Notes: generated by a model from the sequence alone, not told the origin. Counted from the first letter of the stretch, positions 1-10,034 are shown. The stretch is 64,000 bases of DNA from Photorhabdus noenieputensis (GCF_018448935.1 NZ_RCWC01000002.1:1-64000); one strand, 5' to 3'. Translations and numbers: made by a program.

Positions 1-91
1 ACGTTTAAGACGAAGACGTGGATAGGCTGGGTGTGTAAGTGCAGCGATGCATTGAGCTGACCAGTACTAATGAACCGAGAGGCTTAACCTT
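1..91 (+). rRNA. rrl: 23S ribosomal RNA, 3' end (partial)
   Basis: The first 91 bases match the 3' terminus of enterobacterial 23S rRNA, ending in the typical GGCTTAACCTT. The rest of the gene lies left of the window. It is followed by 5S, tRNA-Asp and tRNA-Trp, the order of the E. coli rrnC distal end. Confidence 0.95.
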
Positions 92-123
92 ACAACGCCA
101 AAAGGGTTTTGGTGTTCGGAAGA

Positions 124-176
124 CAGCGGTCGGAAGACAGTAGACAGTGAGCTGCGGTCAGAAGACAGCAGAGAGA
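124..176 (+). repeat. Imperfect direct repeats in the 23S-5S spacer
   Basis: Two imperfect copies of a CGGTCGGAAGACAG-like unit sit 28 bp apart (copies start near 124 and 152), with further AGACAG units around them. They lie between the 23S 3' end and 5S, where rRNA precursor processing occurs. Just before them, at about 95-115, CGCCAAAA and TTTTGGTG can pair as the 23S flanking stem. The repeats may be a trace of recombination between rrn copies. No function is assigned. Confidence 0.5.
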
Positions 177-255
177 AGCATTTTCAGCTTGTTGAACAGA
201 TTGATTCGGGTGGTTGTGGATGAAAGCGCCACAACGGCCGGAATAAAACCGAATA

Positions 256-375
256 TGCCTGGCGGCGATAGCGCGGTGGTCCCACCTGACCCCATGCCGA
301 ACTCAGCAGTGAAACGCCGTAGCGCCGATGGTAGTGTGGGGTCTCCCCATGTGAGAGTAGGACACTGCCAGGCTT
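256..375 (+). rRNA. rrf: 5S ribosomal RNA
   Basis: A 120-nt segment begins TGCCTGGCGG and ends near CTGCCAGGCT. The two ends are complementary and form helix I, and the internal CCCACCTGACCCCATGCCGA block is the conserved 5S core. The exact 3' end is uncertain by one or two bases. Confidence 0.96.
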
Positions 376-576
376 TAATTTTAGTGTTGTGTTGCGATAG
401 CAAGGCAGCATAAGGCACAAATAGCAGTGAGTCGGGTGAATCCGTGGGAAACGGATTTGAACGTCGCGGGTAGCGATAGCCCGAAGAGCGAATGGTAAAA
501 TAGCCATTCGTAAAGAGCCCAGATTGATATTTAAGTTTTATGTCGTAACAGCGATATAAATCAAAAAGAATTCGGT

Positions 577-653
577 GGTGCGGTAGTTCAGTTGGTTAGA
601 ATACCGGCCTGTCACGCCGGGGGTCGCGGGTTCGAGCCCCGTCCGCACCGCCA
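577..653 (+). tRNA. aspT: tRNA-Asp (GTC)
   Basis: A 77-nt cloverleaf with acceptor GGTGCGG/CCGCACC, anticodon GTC at 611-613, T-loop GTTCGAG and encoded CCA. It is placed distal to 5S as in rrnC of E. coli. Confidence 0.97.
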
Positions 654-662
654 CCTTAATTT

Positions 663-738
663 AGGGGCGTAGTTCAATTGGTAGAGCACCGGTCTCCAAA
701 ACCGGGTGTTGGGAGTTCGAGTCTCTCCGCCCCTGCCA
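663..738 (+). tRNA. trpT: tRNA-Trp (CCA)
   Basis: A 76-nt cloverleaf with acceptor AGGGGCG/CGCCCCT, anticodon CCA at 696-698, T-loop GTTCGAG and encoded CCA. It starts 9 nt after tRNA-Asp and is presumably cotranscribed with the rRNA operon. Confidence 0.97.
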
Positions 739-814
739 ATTATAAACTAAGTAGCGACTAAGGTAGTTCATAGTATTGTTTGTCTGTATGTGCTGCTTAG
801 GTAAGATTATTGAT

Positions 815-846
815 AAGGCGCTGGCTTTTTGGTCAGCGCCTTTTTT
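815..846 (+). terminator. Rho-independent terminator of the rRNA/tRNA operon
   Basis: A 9-bp stem (AAGGCGCTG paired with CAGCGCCTT) with a short loop is followed by a T-run, 77 nt after tRNA-Trp. This is a strong intrinsic terminator in the expected place. Confidence 0.9.
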
Positions 847-1493
847 CGTGAAGCTTTGTAAGAAAAATGGATTTGCCGTTACACTAAAAATCCCTTTATG
901 CGAGCTTTTTCTCCAGAAATGATCTCGCTTAGAGAATTTATTTCCAAATATCGTCTGGTTCGTAAAATCCATGCTACTATCGATTTGAATTCATCATCGA
1001 TGCTGTTACACACTTTTAGTTGAATAGTTTTTACTCAATATTATTCGATCTTGTAGCAATAAAACCTTTCTTTCTGATTATCTATTATCGAAGTGAGTTC
1101 TTATAGATAACCTTTTAGGCTTTTTGACAATCCTCATACTAGTTAAAACCCTCCTGGACTAATTATCTGGAGGATATGTGTGAAAGAATTTTAGCTAATG
1201 TTTTGATTATGAGGTTTTTTTCTTAAAAAAAGCTCGAATTGAAGGAAAGGATACCTAAAACGATAAGGTAGGTACACCACGTTTGATTCAAGTTATAGTT
1301 TCAAGCTATACGTAAAGATTACTTGGTAAATAGAGAGCTATATGTGGGAAGATAGCAAAAGTAATCCCACCTTATGCTCGATCTAAAACTTCTTTCTCTC
1401 TTACTATTTCCATTCCTGTTTTCGTATAGTATTGCTATTCATAAATTTTTCAGAACATATATTTACTAATTAAATGATTTACATGAATGCCTC
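847..1493. other. Noncoding spacer, trpT terminator to hdfR
   Basis: About 650 nt of AT-rich sequence with no open frame that has a plausible start and ribosome site. In E. coli trpT and hdfR are close neighbours, so this spacer is expanded. I see no transposase remnant, tRNA fragment or clear repeat in it. Confidence 0.6.
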
Positions 1494-2330
1494 TTAATCT
1501 CTTGTAGAAGTGTGTATGATAGGTATTTTTAATAGTTGTTGAATGAGTGCTTGCTGATCATTTTTTTGTAGCCATATGGCATATAATGGACGTTCAATTA
1601 GTTCAGTATTTGGGTAAGAAACTAGTTCTGAATATTCATTTTGCCAATGTATTGGTAAGAAAGCGGCTCCTCTTACGCCATTGAGCAGTTGGCGGGCTAT
1701 ATGTGCTGAGGTGGTTGTAATGATGGGTAGTTGCTCACTTTTTAAAATCCGTTGTTCCTGATGATGGAAATCAGCCCCCCATTCTAGTTTGATGTAATTT
1801 TTAATTTGGCATTTCAGGTTTTCTTCTGTTGTTAATAACTTCAAGCAAATATTCCCTAATAATAGGCTTTGGAACTCATCCATTTTAGGTGGCTCGGTAG
1901 TGATTAACAGATCTAATTCACGTGAATGAAGTTGTTTAACTAGGGATTGTCGTGTAGAAACACGAGATTCTAATCTTAATTCCTGATGTTTTTTATAGAA
2001 ATCTTGTAACCAGGGGGTTAAATATGCTTCCCATAGTGATGCGGTAGCACCAATTGTTAATTCAGTATGTTGAGAAGCATGCATTATCTCCTTTTTAGCC
2101 AACTGCCAGGTATTCATCAGTGATTCTGCATAGGGGACAAGGCGCTCGCCCGCTGCTGTAAGACGGATGTTATTGCGGTGGCGAGTGAAAAGATGGGTAC
2201 CTAATTGATTTTCTAGTTGTCGTATGCGAAAGCTAACCGCTGATTGAGTCAGGTATAGTGATTCGGCTGCTCTCCCAAAGTGACGAGTTTTACTGACTTC
2301 CAAGAAGGTTTTCAGTAATTCAGTGTCCAC
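1494..2330 (-). CDS. hdfR: HdfR, LysR-type transcriptional regulator
   Basis: A 278-residue LysR-family regulator. The N-terminus ([12 protein letters not shown]...) carries the winged helix-turn-helix over about residues 1-60, with [20 protein letters not shown] at its core. The remainder is the effector-binding domain, which is more diverged than the HTH. In E. coli HdfR represses flhDC and hence flagellar synthesis. I chose the GTG start at 2330 because GGAG lies 6 nt upstream and the product then begins exactly like E. coli HdfR. A TTG four codons upstream is less likely. It is divergent from maoP, as in E. coli, and is probably autoregulated from the shared 125-nt spacer. Confidence 0.9.
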   Translation of the reverse strand: MDTELLKTFLEVSKTRHFGRAAESLYLTQSAVSFRIRQLENQLGTHLFTRHRNNIRLTAAGERLVPYAESLMNTWQLAKKEIMHASQHTELTIGATASLWEAYLTPWLQDFYKKHQELRLESRVSTRQSLVKQLHSRELDLLITTEPPKMDEFQSLLLGNICLKLLTTEENLKCQIKNYIKLEWGADFHHQEQRILKSEQLPIITTTSAHIARQLLNGVRGAAFLPIHWQNEYSELVSYPNTELIERPLYAIWLQKNDQQALIQQLLKIPIIHTSTRD

Positions 2331-2455
2331 ATATGTCTCCAATAATATTTATCGTTAAGATTTAAATTTTTTGTTTTACAGAACGCCAGGCCTATCTAAT
2401 ACTCCGCGCCATAATTGGCATGATAGTAACAGTACTAGAATTAGGAGTGTGTCAG

Positions 2456-2794
2456 ATGGCCGAAAGCTTCATCACGACTAATCGTTTTTTTGATAACAAA
2501 AATTACCCACGCGGGTTCTCCCGTCATGGGGATTTCACCATTAAAGAGGCGCAATTGCTAGAGCGCCATGGTTATGCGTTTAATGAGTTAGATCTTGGTA
2601 AACGCGAGCCTCAAACAGAAGTAGAAGAGCTGTTTGTCGCTGTTTGCCGGGGTGAACGGCAGCCTGTGACAATGGAAGAAAAAGTCTGGACCAAATATCT
2701 TGCAAGGATTAGTCGTCCAAAACGTTTTCATACTCTTTCAGGCGGTAAGCCCCAGATCGACGCTTCTGATGACTATACCGACACTGATGATTAA
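2456..2794 (+). CDS. maoP: MaoP, macrodomain Ori organisation protein (YifE)
   Basis: A 112-residue soluble protein, the same length as E. coli MaoP and nearly collinear with it, from MAESF through [20 protein letters not shown] to the acidic C-terminus DDYTDTDD. In E. coli it acts with the nearby site maoS to organise the Ori macrodomain. Start at ATG 2456, with AGGAG 8 nt upstream. An in-frame upstream ATG at 2420 would add 12 residues absent from the family. I did not identify maoS with confidence. Confidence 0.93.
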   Translation: MAESFITTNRFFDNKNYPRGFSRHGDFTIKEAQLLERHGYAFNELDLGKREPQTEVEELFVAVCRGERQPVTMEEKVWTKYLARISRPKRFHTLSGGKPQIDASDDYTDTDD

Positions 2795-2816
2795 TATTAT
2801 CACAAATTGTGAATAT

Positions 2817-2835
2817 AGGGGCTTTGCCCCTTTTT
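2817..2835 (+). terminator. Intrinsic terminator after maoP
   Basis: A 6-bp GC stem AGGGGC/GCCCCT with a TTT loop is followed by TTTTT, in the short gap before the convergent yifB stop codon. Confidence 0.8.
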
Positions 2836-2840
2836 CATTT

Positions 2841-4364
2841 CTAACCCGATTGTTTTTGTAATTGTATTAATAGTCTGTCCATACTGCGGTAGCTTAAGGC
2901 TTCCATGATATGTGGTTTTTCTATCTCTTTTTTTTCTTCTAAGTCGGCAAGTGTCCGGGACGTTTTCAGAATTCGGTGCCATGCTCGGATTGAAAGTCCC
3001 AGTTTTATTAGCGTTTGTTCTAGAAATACAGCATCGTTAGGTTTGAGCTTACAAAATGCCTCTGTCTCTTTACTATTCAGATGAGCATTAATTTTTCCAC
3101 TGCGTTTCAGTTGTATTTCTCGCGCTGCCAGCACTCTTAATCTTACATCTTTACTGCTTTCGCTTGATCTATTAGGGCTACTCAATGTTCCAATGGGTAA
3201 CAGAGGCACTTCAATTGAGAGATCAAAACGATCCAAAAAAGGTCCAGAAAGTTTAGCTAGGTATCGAAGTATTTGCTGGGGGTTACTTCGATTGTGAATT
3301 CCCTGATGGTAGCCTGTCGGGCTAGGGTTCATTGCTGCGATCAATTGAACTTGAGCAGGAAAACAAACTTTTGCTCTGGCCCGGGAGATAATTATTTCCC
3401 CTGATTCCAGTGGTTCTCTGAGAGCATCAAGGACTCTGCGTTCAAATTCAGGTAGTTCATCTAGAAATAGCACCCCATTATGAGCAAGTGAAATTTCACC
3501 AGGTTTTGGAAGTCCACCACCGCCAACCAGTGCTGCCATTGAAGAGCTGTGATGAGGCGCTCTGAATGGGCGTGTATGCCATTGTTCAGGTGGAAGGTAG
3601 GTATCCACCAGGCTATTGATAGCGGCAACCTCAAGGGCTTCTTTGTTTGTTAATGGTGGTAATAAACTACATAGGCGGCTTGCCAACATTGTTTTTCCTG
3701 TCCCTGGTGGGCCAAGTAGTAAAAGATTATGTCCGCCTGCTGCGGTAATTTCCAGTGCGCGTTTTGCTTGTTCCTGACCGATAATATCCTGAAGATCTGG
3801 CTGTAATGGCTCTGTTGAAGGTTTATGTTGGCTCGTTGTTGTCAGTAGTTGTTTTTCTCCCTGAAGGAAGTGGCAGATATGTAAGAGGTGTTCTGCCATT
3901 AACGTCTCATTCTGAGATAAGATTGCCAGCTCTATTGCGTTTTCTGTTGGTAGAATAAGTTGCCTTCCTGCTTCTCCTGCGCTGAGTGCGGCGGAAATTG
4001 CGCCGTTAACTTTTCGTAAACCACCGGATAGAGCGAGTTCACCAAGAAATTCATAATGATTTAGTGTATTGGTAGGTATTTGTTCTGAGGCGGCTAGAAT
4101 AGCGATAGCGATCGGCAAATCATAACGGCCACCTTCCTTGGGAAGATCTGCGGGCGCAAGATTGACGGTGATTCTTTTAGACGGATAGGTAAACCCGCTG
4201 TTGATCAACGCACTTCTGACACGATCTCTTGCTTCTTTTACAGCTGTTTCAGGCAAACCAACCAGAGTTAATCCAGGTAAGCCATTACTAATATGCGCTT
4301 CAACAGTAACAATTGGGGCATGAATACCTATAGTCGCTCTGGTATAAATAACAGCGAGGGCCAT
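2841..4364 (-). CDS. yifB: YifB, ComM/Mg-chelatase-like AAA+ ATPase
   Basis: A 507-residue member of the YifB/ComM family. It has the N-terminal ChlI-like fold (about 1-165), a Walker A motif GPPGTGKTM near residue 220, a Walker B region FLDELPEF, and a C-terminal Mg-chelatase-type domain ending in LSYRSMDRLLIQLQK. In naturally competent relatives ComM is a helicase that promotes branch migration during uptake of transforming DNA. The role in enterics is unclear. Start at ATG 4364, with AAGGAG 5 nt upstream, gives the same N-terminus as E. coli. It converges on maoP and is divergent from ilvL. Confidence 0.92.
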   Translation of the reverse strand: MALAVIYTRATIGIHAPIVTVEAHISNGLPGLTLVGLPETAVKEARDRVRSALINSGFTYPSKRITVNLAPADLPKEGGRYDLPIAIAILAASEQIPTNTLNHYEFLGELALSGGLRKVNGAISAALSAGEAGRQLILPTENAIELAILSQNETLMAEHLLHICHFLQGEKQLLTTTSQHKPSTEPLQPDLQDIIGQEQAKRALEITAAGGHNLLLLGPPGTGKTMLASRLCSLLPPLTNKEALEVAAINSLVDTYLPPEQWHTRPFRAPHHSSSMAALVGGGGLPKPGEISLAHNGVLFLDELPEFERRVLDALREPLESGEIIISRARAKVCFPAQVQLIAAMNPSPTGYHQGIHNRSNPQQILRYLAKLSGPFLDRFDLSIEVPLLPIGTLSSPNRSSESSKDVRLRVLAAREIQLKRSGKINAHLNSKETEAFCKLKPNDAVFLEQTLIKLGLSIRAWHRILKTSRTLADLEEKKEIEKPHIMEALSYRSMDRLLIQLQKQSG

Positions 4365-5006
4365 TCTATTCTCCTTCGTAAGAAAGGACATATGATGGGC
4401 TGAAATTAGATAATAAATAGTTTTCTATTATTTTTTTGCGAAGCGGCTCGAATAAATATTTTGTGAAGCAACGCTAAAGATTTTTTTAAGATTATTATTA
4501 TGTAATTTTTATTTTATTTGATTGATTTTTATGATTTTATTTTTTCATTTAGATTATAAAATTGATTATTTTTATATTCACATTGTGATGTTTTATTTAA
4601 TTCGTTTTTTTAGATTGGTTTTATTGAAATAGTTTGTTTGAAATTAAAATTTATATATTTTTCACAGTGAATAAATTTAGTGTGTTATATCATTCTGCTT
4701 TATTCTTAATGAGGAGTTTTTATCACCTAGGTGATTAATAATAAGATCTTTATTTTTGGTTATAGTTGAATGATTTGTTTTTTATGTTACTGCTTTATGT
4801 GTTGTTTTGTTTATATTTAATCAGTTAGTTTTTATCACTTAAATTGTAGTATTTAATGGATAAATAATCTAAATTACAGATATTTAATTGAAAATAAACA
4901 GTATTTTTTCATATTGAGTAATAAAACAAAATAAATGTTGTCAAGCTATGAAGAACGTGATAACTCTTAAATATAGATTAAACAAACGAATTAAACGACT
5001 AAGATT
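4365..5006. other. AT-rich spacer with the ilv operon promoter region
   Basis: A 640-nt very AT-rich stretch between divergent yifB and the ilv leader peptide. It must hold the ilvLG promoter and probably upstream activating DNA that binds IHF or Lrp in E. coli. I cannot assign -35/-10 boxes with confidence. A perfect 14-bp palindrome ATCACCTAGGTGAT lies at 4722-4735. Confidence 0.55.
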
Positions 5007-5105
5007 ATGAACACATTTGTCCTAGTGATTAGCCTAATTATTGTCAGCGTGGTGGTGATTATTATCCCACCGTGCGGGGCTGCACTTGGACGAAGAAAGG
5101 CTTAG
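5007..5105 (+). CDS. ilvL: IlvL, ilv operon leader peptide
   Basis: A 32-codon leader peptide starting MNTFVLVISLIIVSVVV and ending in PPCGAALGRRKA, the same length and C-terminus type as E. coli IlvL. It contains 6 Val, 6 Ile and 3 Leu codons, the end-product amino acids that the ribosome senses. Ribosome stalling at these codons would favour an antiterminator over the hairpin at 5130-5161. Confidence 0.95.
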   Translation: MNTFVLVISLIIVSVVVIIIPPCGAALGRRKA

Positions 5106-5129
5106 AAGAACAGCCAGATCTCTCGAAGA

Positions 5130-5161
5130 CCCCCGCACCGAAAGGCGCGGGGGTTTTTTTT
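5130..5161 (+). terminator. ilv operon attenuator (rho-independent)
   Basis: The stem CCCCCGC/GCGGGGG with a 10-base loop is followed by eight or more T residues, 24 nt after the ilvL stop codon and before ilvG. It is nearly identical to the E. coli ilv attenuator as I remember it, so transcription attenuation by Ile, Val and Leu supply is expected. Confidence 0.95.
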
Positions 5162-5244
5162 CGACAAGCAAAATCAGATTAGAGACGGAAACATACACCA
5201 GAACAAAATCTTGTCTCACAGGGTAAACACAGGGGATATGAAAA

Positions 5245-6891
5245 ATGAACGGGGCGCAGTGGGTTGTAAAAGCATTACGAACGCAGGGTGTTGATAAGGT
5301 TTTCGGCTACCCTGGTGGTGCGATCATGCCGGTTTATGATGCTTTGTACGATGGTGGTGTGGAGCATTTGCTTTGTCGACATGAACAGGGTGCAGTTATG
5401 GCTGCAATCGGTTATGCGAGAGCCAGTGGTAAGCCGGGAGTTTGTATCGCTACATCGGGACCGGGAGCAACAAACTTAATCACTGGATTAGCCGATGCGT
5501 TGTTAGATTCTGTTCCTGTTGTTGCTATCACTGGTCAGGTTGGTTCTGAATTGATTGGAACTGATGCCTTTCAGGAAGTCGATGTTTTAGGTCTCTCACT
5601 TGCTTGTACCAAACACAGTTTCTTAGTGGATTCATTGGAAAATTTACCTCAAATTATGGCGGAAGCCTTTTCTATTGCCACTAGTGGTCGACCTGGCCCA
5701 GTTTTGATTGATATTCCTAAAGATATTCAGTTGAAAGAGGGGAATTTGGTACCGCATTTGGTACCCGTTGAGCAACAGGTTCCCTGCTCGGAAAGTGAAT
5801 TAGAACAAGCCCGGAAGATGATTGCGGCAGCCGCAAAGCCAGTATTGTATGTCGGTGGTGGAGTAGGGATGTCTCAAGCAGTTTCTGTTCTGCGAGATTT
5901 TGTTGTGGAAACAAGTATGCCGGTTGTTTCTACGTTGAAAGGTTTGGGAGCTGCTGATTCAGAGCATCCATGTTATCTGGGAATGCTTGGGATGCATGGT
6001 TCGAAAGCGGCCAATCTTGCTGTTCAGTCATGTGATTTGTTGATTGCTGTAGGTGCTCGCTTTGATGATCGTGTGACTGGCAAACTTAATACTTTTGCTC
6101 CGCGTGCAAAAGTTATTCATTTGGATATCGATCCGGCAGAGTTGGGTAAATTACGTCAGGCTCATGTGTCGTTATTGGGGGATGTGAAGGCATTATTGCC
6201 CCGTTTGCAACAGCCATTGTCAATTATGCCCTGGCAACAGGAAGTGAAATATCTGAAAGCTGAATATCCTTGGTGTTATGACCATCAGGGGGAGAGTATC
6301 TATGCGCCTTGGTTATTGAAACAGGTTTCAGATCGTAAAGCATTTAATACGGTTATTACTACTGATGTTGGACAGCATCAAATGTGGACAGCTCAGCATA
6401 TGACTTTTGATGGACCTGAAAATTTCATTACGTCTAGTGGTTTGGGTTCGATGGGATTTGGTATCCCCGCTGCGATTGGTGCTCAAATTGCTCGACCGGA
6501 AGATATGGTGATCTGTGTATCTGGTGATGGCTCTTTCATGATGAATGTTCAGGAATTGGGGACAATTAAACGCAAACAATTACCAGTAAAAATTTTATTG
6601 CTGGATAACCAGCGGTTGGGAATGGTGCGGCAATGGCAGGAGCTGTTTTTTGATAAGCGATATAGCGAAACGACATTAACAGATAACCCTGATTTTGTCA
6701 CATTAGCGAAAGCTTTTGATATTCCGGGGCAACATATCACGGATAAATCACAGATTAATGAAGCGCTGAATGCATTATTTGCCAGTAAGGGCCCCTATTT
6801 ATTACAGGTATCTATTGCGGAATTAGAGAACGTTTGGCCGTTGGTCCCTCCCGGTGCAAGCAATGAAACTATGTTGGAGAAATCATTATGA
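5245..6891 (+). CDS. ilvG: IlvG, acetolactate synthase II large subunit
   Basis: A 548-residue thiamine-diphosphate enzyme that makes 2-acetolactate or 2-aceto-2-hydroxybutyrate, the first common step of Val/Leu/Ile synthesis. Visible features are the catalytic Glu47 in [17 protein letters not shown], the [14 protein letters not shown]-domain motif, and the ThDP-binding GDGSFMMN motif near residue 427 with the downstream [12 protein letters not shown] segment. The gene is intact, unlike the frameshifted copy in E. coli K-12. It overlaps ilvM by 4 nt (ATGA), which implies translational coupling. The AHAS II isozyme is relatively insensitive to valine. Confidence 0.97.
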   Translation: MNGAQWVVKALRTQGVDKVFGYPGGAIMPVYDALYDGGVEHLLCRHEQGAVMAAIGYARASGKPGVCIATSGPGATNLITGLADALLDSVPVVAITGQVGSELIGTDAFQEVDVLGLSLACTKHSFLVDSLENLPQIMAEAFSIATSGRPGPVLIDIPKDIQLKEGNLVPHLVPVEQQVPCSESELEQARKMIAAAAKPVLYVGGGVGMSQAVSVLRDFVVETSMPVVSTLKGLGAADSEHPCYLGMLGMHGSKAANLAVQSCDLLIAVGARFDDRVTGKLNTFAPRAKVIHLDIDPAELGKLRQAHVSLLGDVKALLPRLQQPLSIMPWQQEVKYLKAEYPWCYDHQGESIYAPWLLKQVSDRKAFNTVITTDVGQHQMWTAQHMTFDGPENFITSSGLGSMGFGIPAAIGAQIARPEDMVICVSGDGSFMMNVQELGTIKRKQLPVKILLLDNQRLGMVRQWQELFFDKRYSETTLTDNPDFVTLAKAFDIPGQHITDKSQINEALNALFASKGPYLLQVSIAELENVWPLVPPGASNETMLEKSL

Positions 6892-7145
6892 TGCAGCATC
6901 AACTTGCAATCCATGCTCGTTTCCGTCCTGAAATATTAGAGCGTATCTTACGGGTAACGCGTCATCGTGGATTTCAGATCTGTTCCATGAATATGGATCA
7001 AACAATGGATGGCGATAATGTTAATATCGAATTAATTGTTGCCAGCCAAAAACCGGTTAATTTGTTGTCTTCACAACTGGCTAAATTAGTGGATGTCGCT
7101 GGCGTCAAGATCCTGCAACAAAAATCACAACTCATACGTGCATAA
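6888..7145 (+). CDS. ilvM: IlvM, acetolactate synthase II small subunit
   Basis: An 85-residue ACT-domain regulatory subunit. The pattern [20 protein letters not shown] followed by CSMNM and a C-terminal VDVAGVKI strand matches E. coli IlvM. It activates and stabilises IlvG. The start codon overlaps the ilvG stop. Confidence 0.96.
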   Translation: MMQHQLAIHARFRPEILERILRVTRHRGFQICSMNMDQTMDGDNVNIELIVASQKPVNLLSSQLAKLVDVAGVKILQQKSQLIRA

Positions 7146-7168
7146 CGTAGAAATAAAGGAATAAGAGA

Positions 7169-8095
7169 ATGACGAAGCAATCCGATTACATTTGGTTCAA
7201 TGGTGAGATGGTTCCTTGGGCAGATGCTAAAGTTCACGTAATGTCTCATGCTTTACATTACGGTACCTCTGTTTTTGAGGGAATTCGCTGCTATGACTCT
7301 CATAAAGGACCCGTGGTTTTCCGTCATCGTGAGCATATGCAGCGTTTACATGATTCTGCAAAGATTTATCGCATGCCATTGAGCCAGAGTGTCGATGAAT
7401 TAATGGAAGCATGTCGGGCAACTCTTCGTAAAAATAATTTAGTCAGTGCTTATATACGCCCACTAGTCTTTATTGGTGATGTTGGCATGGGAGTTAATCC
7501 ACCTGCTGGCTATAAAACGGATGTTATTATTGCCGCTTTTCCTTGGGGAGCTTATTTGGGAGAAGAAGCTCTGGATCAAGGGATTGATGCGATGGTTTCT
7601 TCATGGAATCGCGTGGCACCAAATACAATACCAACTGCGGCCAAAGCAGGTGGTAACTACCTGTCTTCACTTTTGGTGGGTAGTGAAGCCCGTCGTCGTG
7701 GATATCAAGAAGGTATTGCACTGGATGTTTATGGTTATATCTCTGAAGGTGCAGGTGAAAATCTGTTTGAAGTAAAAGATGGCATATTGTTCACTCCGCC
7801 ATTTACTTCATCTGCACTACCAGGAATTACCCGTGATGCCATTGTTAAATTAGCGAAAGATTTGGGGCTGGAAGTACGTGAGCAGGTATTGTCGCGTGAA
7901 TCTCTGTACTTGGCTGATGAAGTTTTTATGTCTGGTACAGCGGCTGAAATTACACCTGTTCGCAGTGTTGATGATATTCAGGTTGGTATCGGTAAGTGCG
8001 GGCCTGTTACTAAGAAAATTCAGCAAGCTTTCTTTGGCTTGTTTGATGGCACGACAGACGATAAATGGGGCTGGTTAGATCCAGTCAATCCTTAA
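7169..8095 (+). CDS. ilvE: IlvE, branched-chain amino-acid aminotransferase
   Basis: A 308-residue fold-type IV PLP aminotransferase that carries out the last transamination for Ile, Val and Leu. The PLP-binding Lys159 sits in PTAAKAGGNYLSS, and the GYISEGAGENLFEV and SGTAAEITPV motifs surround the active site. Length matches E. coli IlvE (309). It starts 23 nt after ilvM with a purine-rich AAAGGAATAAGAGA ribosome site. Confidence 0.97.
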   Translation: MTKQSDYIWFNGEMVPWADAKVHVMSHALHYGTSVFEGIRCYDSHKGPVVFRHREHMQRLHDSAKIYRMPLSQSVDELMEACRATLRKNNLVSAYIRPLVFIGDVGMGVNPPAGYKTDVIIAAFPWGAYLGEEALDQGIDAMVSSWNRVAPNTIPTAAKAGGNYLSSLLVGSEARRRGYQEGIALDVYGYISEGAGENLFEVKDGILFTPPFTSSALPGITRDAIVKLAKDLGLEVREQVLSRESLYLADEVFMSGTAAEITPVRSVDDIQVGIGKCGPVTKKIQQAFFGLFDGTTDDKWGWLDPVNP

Positions 8096-8130
8096 TAGAA
8101 CTATATCTTTCATAGAACTATAAATAATTT

Positions 8131-8158
8131 AACAGGCGGTTCGTTCCCCGCCTGTTTT
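8131..8158 (+). terminator. Hairpin between ilvE and ilvD (intra-operon)
   Basis: A perfect 9-bp stem AACAGGCGG/CCGCCTGTT with an 8-nt loop is followed by only two further T residues, 22 nt before the ilvD start. It could be a partial terminator, an RNase-processing or 3'-end stabilising stem that lowers downstream relative to upstream expression. Upstream of it ATAGAACTATA occurs twice. Confidence 0.6.
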
Positions 8159-8179
8159 GATAACACGGGAGTGAAGATA

Positions 8180-10030
8180 ATGCCTAAGTACCGTTCTGCC
8201 ACTACGACTCATGGTCGCAATATGGCTGGAGCTCGCGCTTTATGGCGTGCGACAGGGATGACCGATGCAGATTTTGGTAAACCGATTATTGCGGTAGTTA
8301 ACTCATTTACTCAGTTTGTTCCGGGGCATGTTCATTTACGGGACTTAGGTAAACTGGTTGCTGAACAGATTGAAGCATCAGGCGGTGTTGCAAAAGAGTT
8401 CAATACCATAGCGGTGGATGACGGTATCGCAATGGGGCATGGTGGTATGCTCTATTCTCTGCCGTCACGTGAATTAATTGCTGACTCTGTTGAATATATG
8501 GTGAATGCACATTGCGCGGACGCGATGGTGTGTATTTCCAATTGTGACAAAATTACCCCAGGTATGCTGATGGCAGCATTGCGTCTGAACATTCCGGTGA
8601 TTTTTGTTTCCGGTGGGCCGATGGAGGCGGGTAAAACTAAATTGTCAGATCAGATTATCAAATTGGATCTGATCGACGCCATGATCCAAGGTGCAAACCC
8701 GAATGTCAGTGATGAGGATAGCAGTCAGATTGAACGCTCAGCTTGCCCAACCTGTGGTTCCTGCTCAGGAATGTTTACAGCTAACTCTATGAATTGTCTG
8801 ACAGAAGCACTGGGTTTATCTCAACCGGGGAACGGCTCATTACTGGCGACTCATGCAGATCGCAAGGTGCTGTTTCTGAATGCAGGCAAACGCATTGTTG
8901 AGCTGACCAAGCGCTATTATGAACAAAATGATGAGAGTGTCTTGCCGCGTAGTATTGCAGCGAAAGCCGCATTTGAAAATGCGATGATGTTGGATATTGC
9001 AATGGGTGGCTCAACTAATACCGTGCTTCACTTACTGGCGGCAGCGCAGGAGGGAGAAGTTGATTTCACTATGGCGGATATTGATCGTTTGTCTCGTCAG
9101 ATCCCTCATCTATGTAAGGTTGCACCAAGTACACAAAAGTACCATATGGAAGATGTTCATCGTGCTGGTGGTGTGATCGGTATTTTAGGTGAATTGGATA
9201 GAGCGGGTTTGTTGAATCGTCAGGTTAAAAATGTTTTGGGTCTGGATTTGTTACAAACACTTAATCAGTACGATGTGATGCAAACGGCGGATGAGTCAGT
9301 AAAAGAGATGTATTCGGCAGGCCCTGCGGGTATCCGTACTACCCAAGCATTTTCACAGGATTGTCGTTGGCCTTCGTTGGATACCGACCGTGTAGAAGGG
9401 TGTATTCGCGACATTGAACATGCCTATAGCCGGGATGGTGGTCTCGCTGTTCTATTTGGTAATTTGGCTATAGATGGTTGTATTGTAAAAACTGCGGGGG
9501 TTGATAAGGGTAGTTTGCTGTTTCGTGGGCCAGCCAAAGTTTACGAAAGCCAGGAAGATGCGGTTGATGCGATCTTGGGTGGAAAAGTTGTTGCTGGTGA
9601 TGTGGTGGTCATTCGTTATGAAGGGCCAAAAGGTGGGCCTGGCATGCAGGAAATGTTGTATCCGACGACTTATCTAAAATCTATGGGGTTAGGTAAAAGT
9701 TGTGCATTGATTACTGATGGGCGGTTTTCGGGTGGTACCTCGGGTTTGTCGATTGGTCATGTTTCTCCGGAAGCAGCTAATGGTGGGCTAATCGGTTTGG
9801 TTCAAGATGGCGATATTATTGATATTGATATTCCACTGCGGAAAATTCGACTGGATGTGGATGAAAGGGTACTTGCTAGCCGTCAAGAAGCCGAATTTGC
9901 TCGTGGAGATAAAGCGTGGACACCGAAAGCTCGTGAACGTCAGGTATCGTTTGCCCTGAGAGCCTATGCGTCATTGGCGACTAGTGCGGATAAAGGTGCT
10001 GTTCGTGATAAATCTAAGTTAGGGGGATAA
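8180..10030 (+). CDS. ilvD: IlvD, dihydroxy-acid dehydratase
   Basis: A 616-residue Fe-S dehydratase that converts 2,3-dihydroxy-3-methylbutanoate/pentanoate to the 2-keto acids. Cluster-ligand regions are visible as [12 protein letters not shown] and [11 protein letters not shown], along with [18 protein letters not shown] and the C-terminal [15 protein letters not shown] loop. Start at ATG 8180 ([15 protein letters not shown]), as in E. coli. A GTG three codons upstream overlaps the ribosome site GGGAGTGAAG. It is followed by ilvA after 4 nt. Confidence 0.97.
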   Translation: MPKYRSATTTHGRNMAGARALWRATGMTDADFGKPIIAVVNSFTQFVPGHVHLRDLGKLVAEQIEASGGVAKEFNTIAVDDGIAMGHGGMLYSLPSRELIADSVEYMVNAHCADAMVCISNCDKITPGMLMAALRLNIPVIFVSGGPMEAGKTKLSDQIIKLDLIDAMIQGANPNVSDEDSSQIERSACPTCGSCSGMFTANSMNCLTEALGLSQPGNGSLLATHADRKVLFLNAGKRIVELTKRYYEQNDESVLPRSIAAKAAFENAMMLDIAMGGSTNTVLHLLAAAQEGEVDFTMADIDRLSRQIPHLCKVAPSTQKYHMEDVHRAGGVIGILGELDRAGLLNRQVKNVLGLDLLQTLNQYDVMQTADESVKEMYSAGPAGIRTTQAFSQDCRWPSLDTDRVEGCIRDIEHAYSRDGGLAVLFGNLAIDGCIVKTAGVDKGSLLFRGPAKVYESQEDAVDAILGGKVVAGDVVVIRYEGPKGGPGMQEMLYPTTYLKSMGLGKSCALITDGRFSGGTSGLSIGHVSPEAANGGLIGLVQDGDIIDIDIPLRKIRLDVDERVLASRQEAEFARGDKAWTPKARERQVSFALRAYASLATSADKGAVRDKSKLGG

Positions 10031-10034
10031 TCGC

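Noticed and set aside
147-507. Overlapping frames through the 5S region
   Set aside because: They are read from rRNA and spacer sequence on both strands; rRNA identity is certain.
661-972. 103-codon minus-strand frame over tRNA-Trp and the terminator
   Set aside because: It runs antisense through a tRNA and a terminator, so the frame is incidental.
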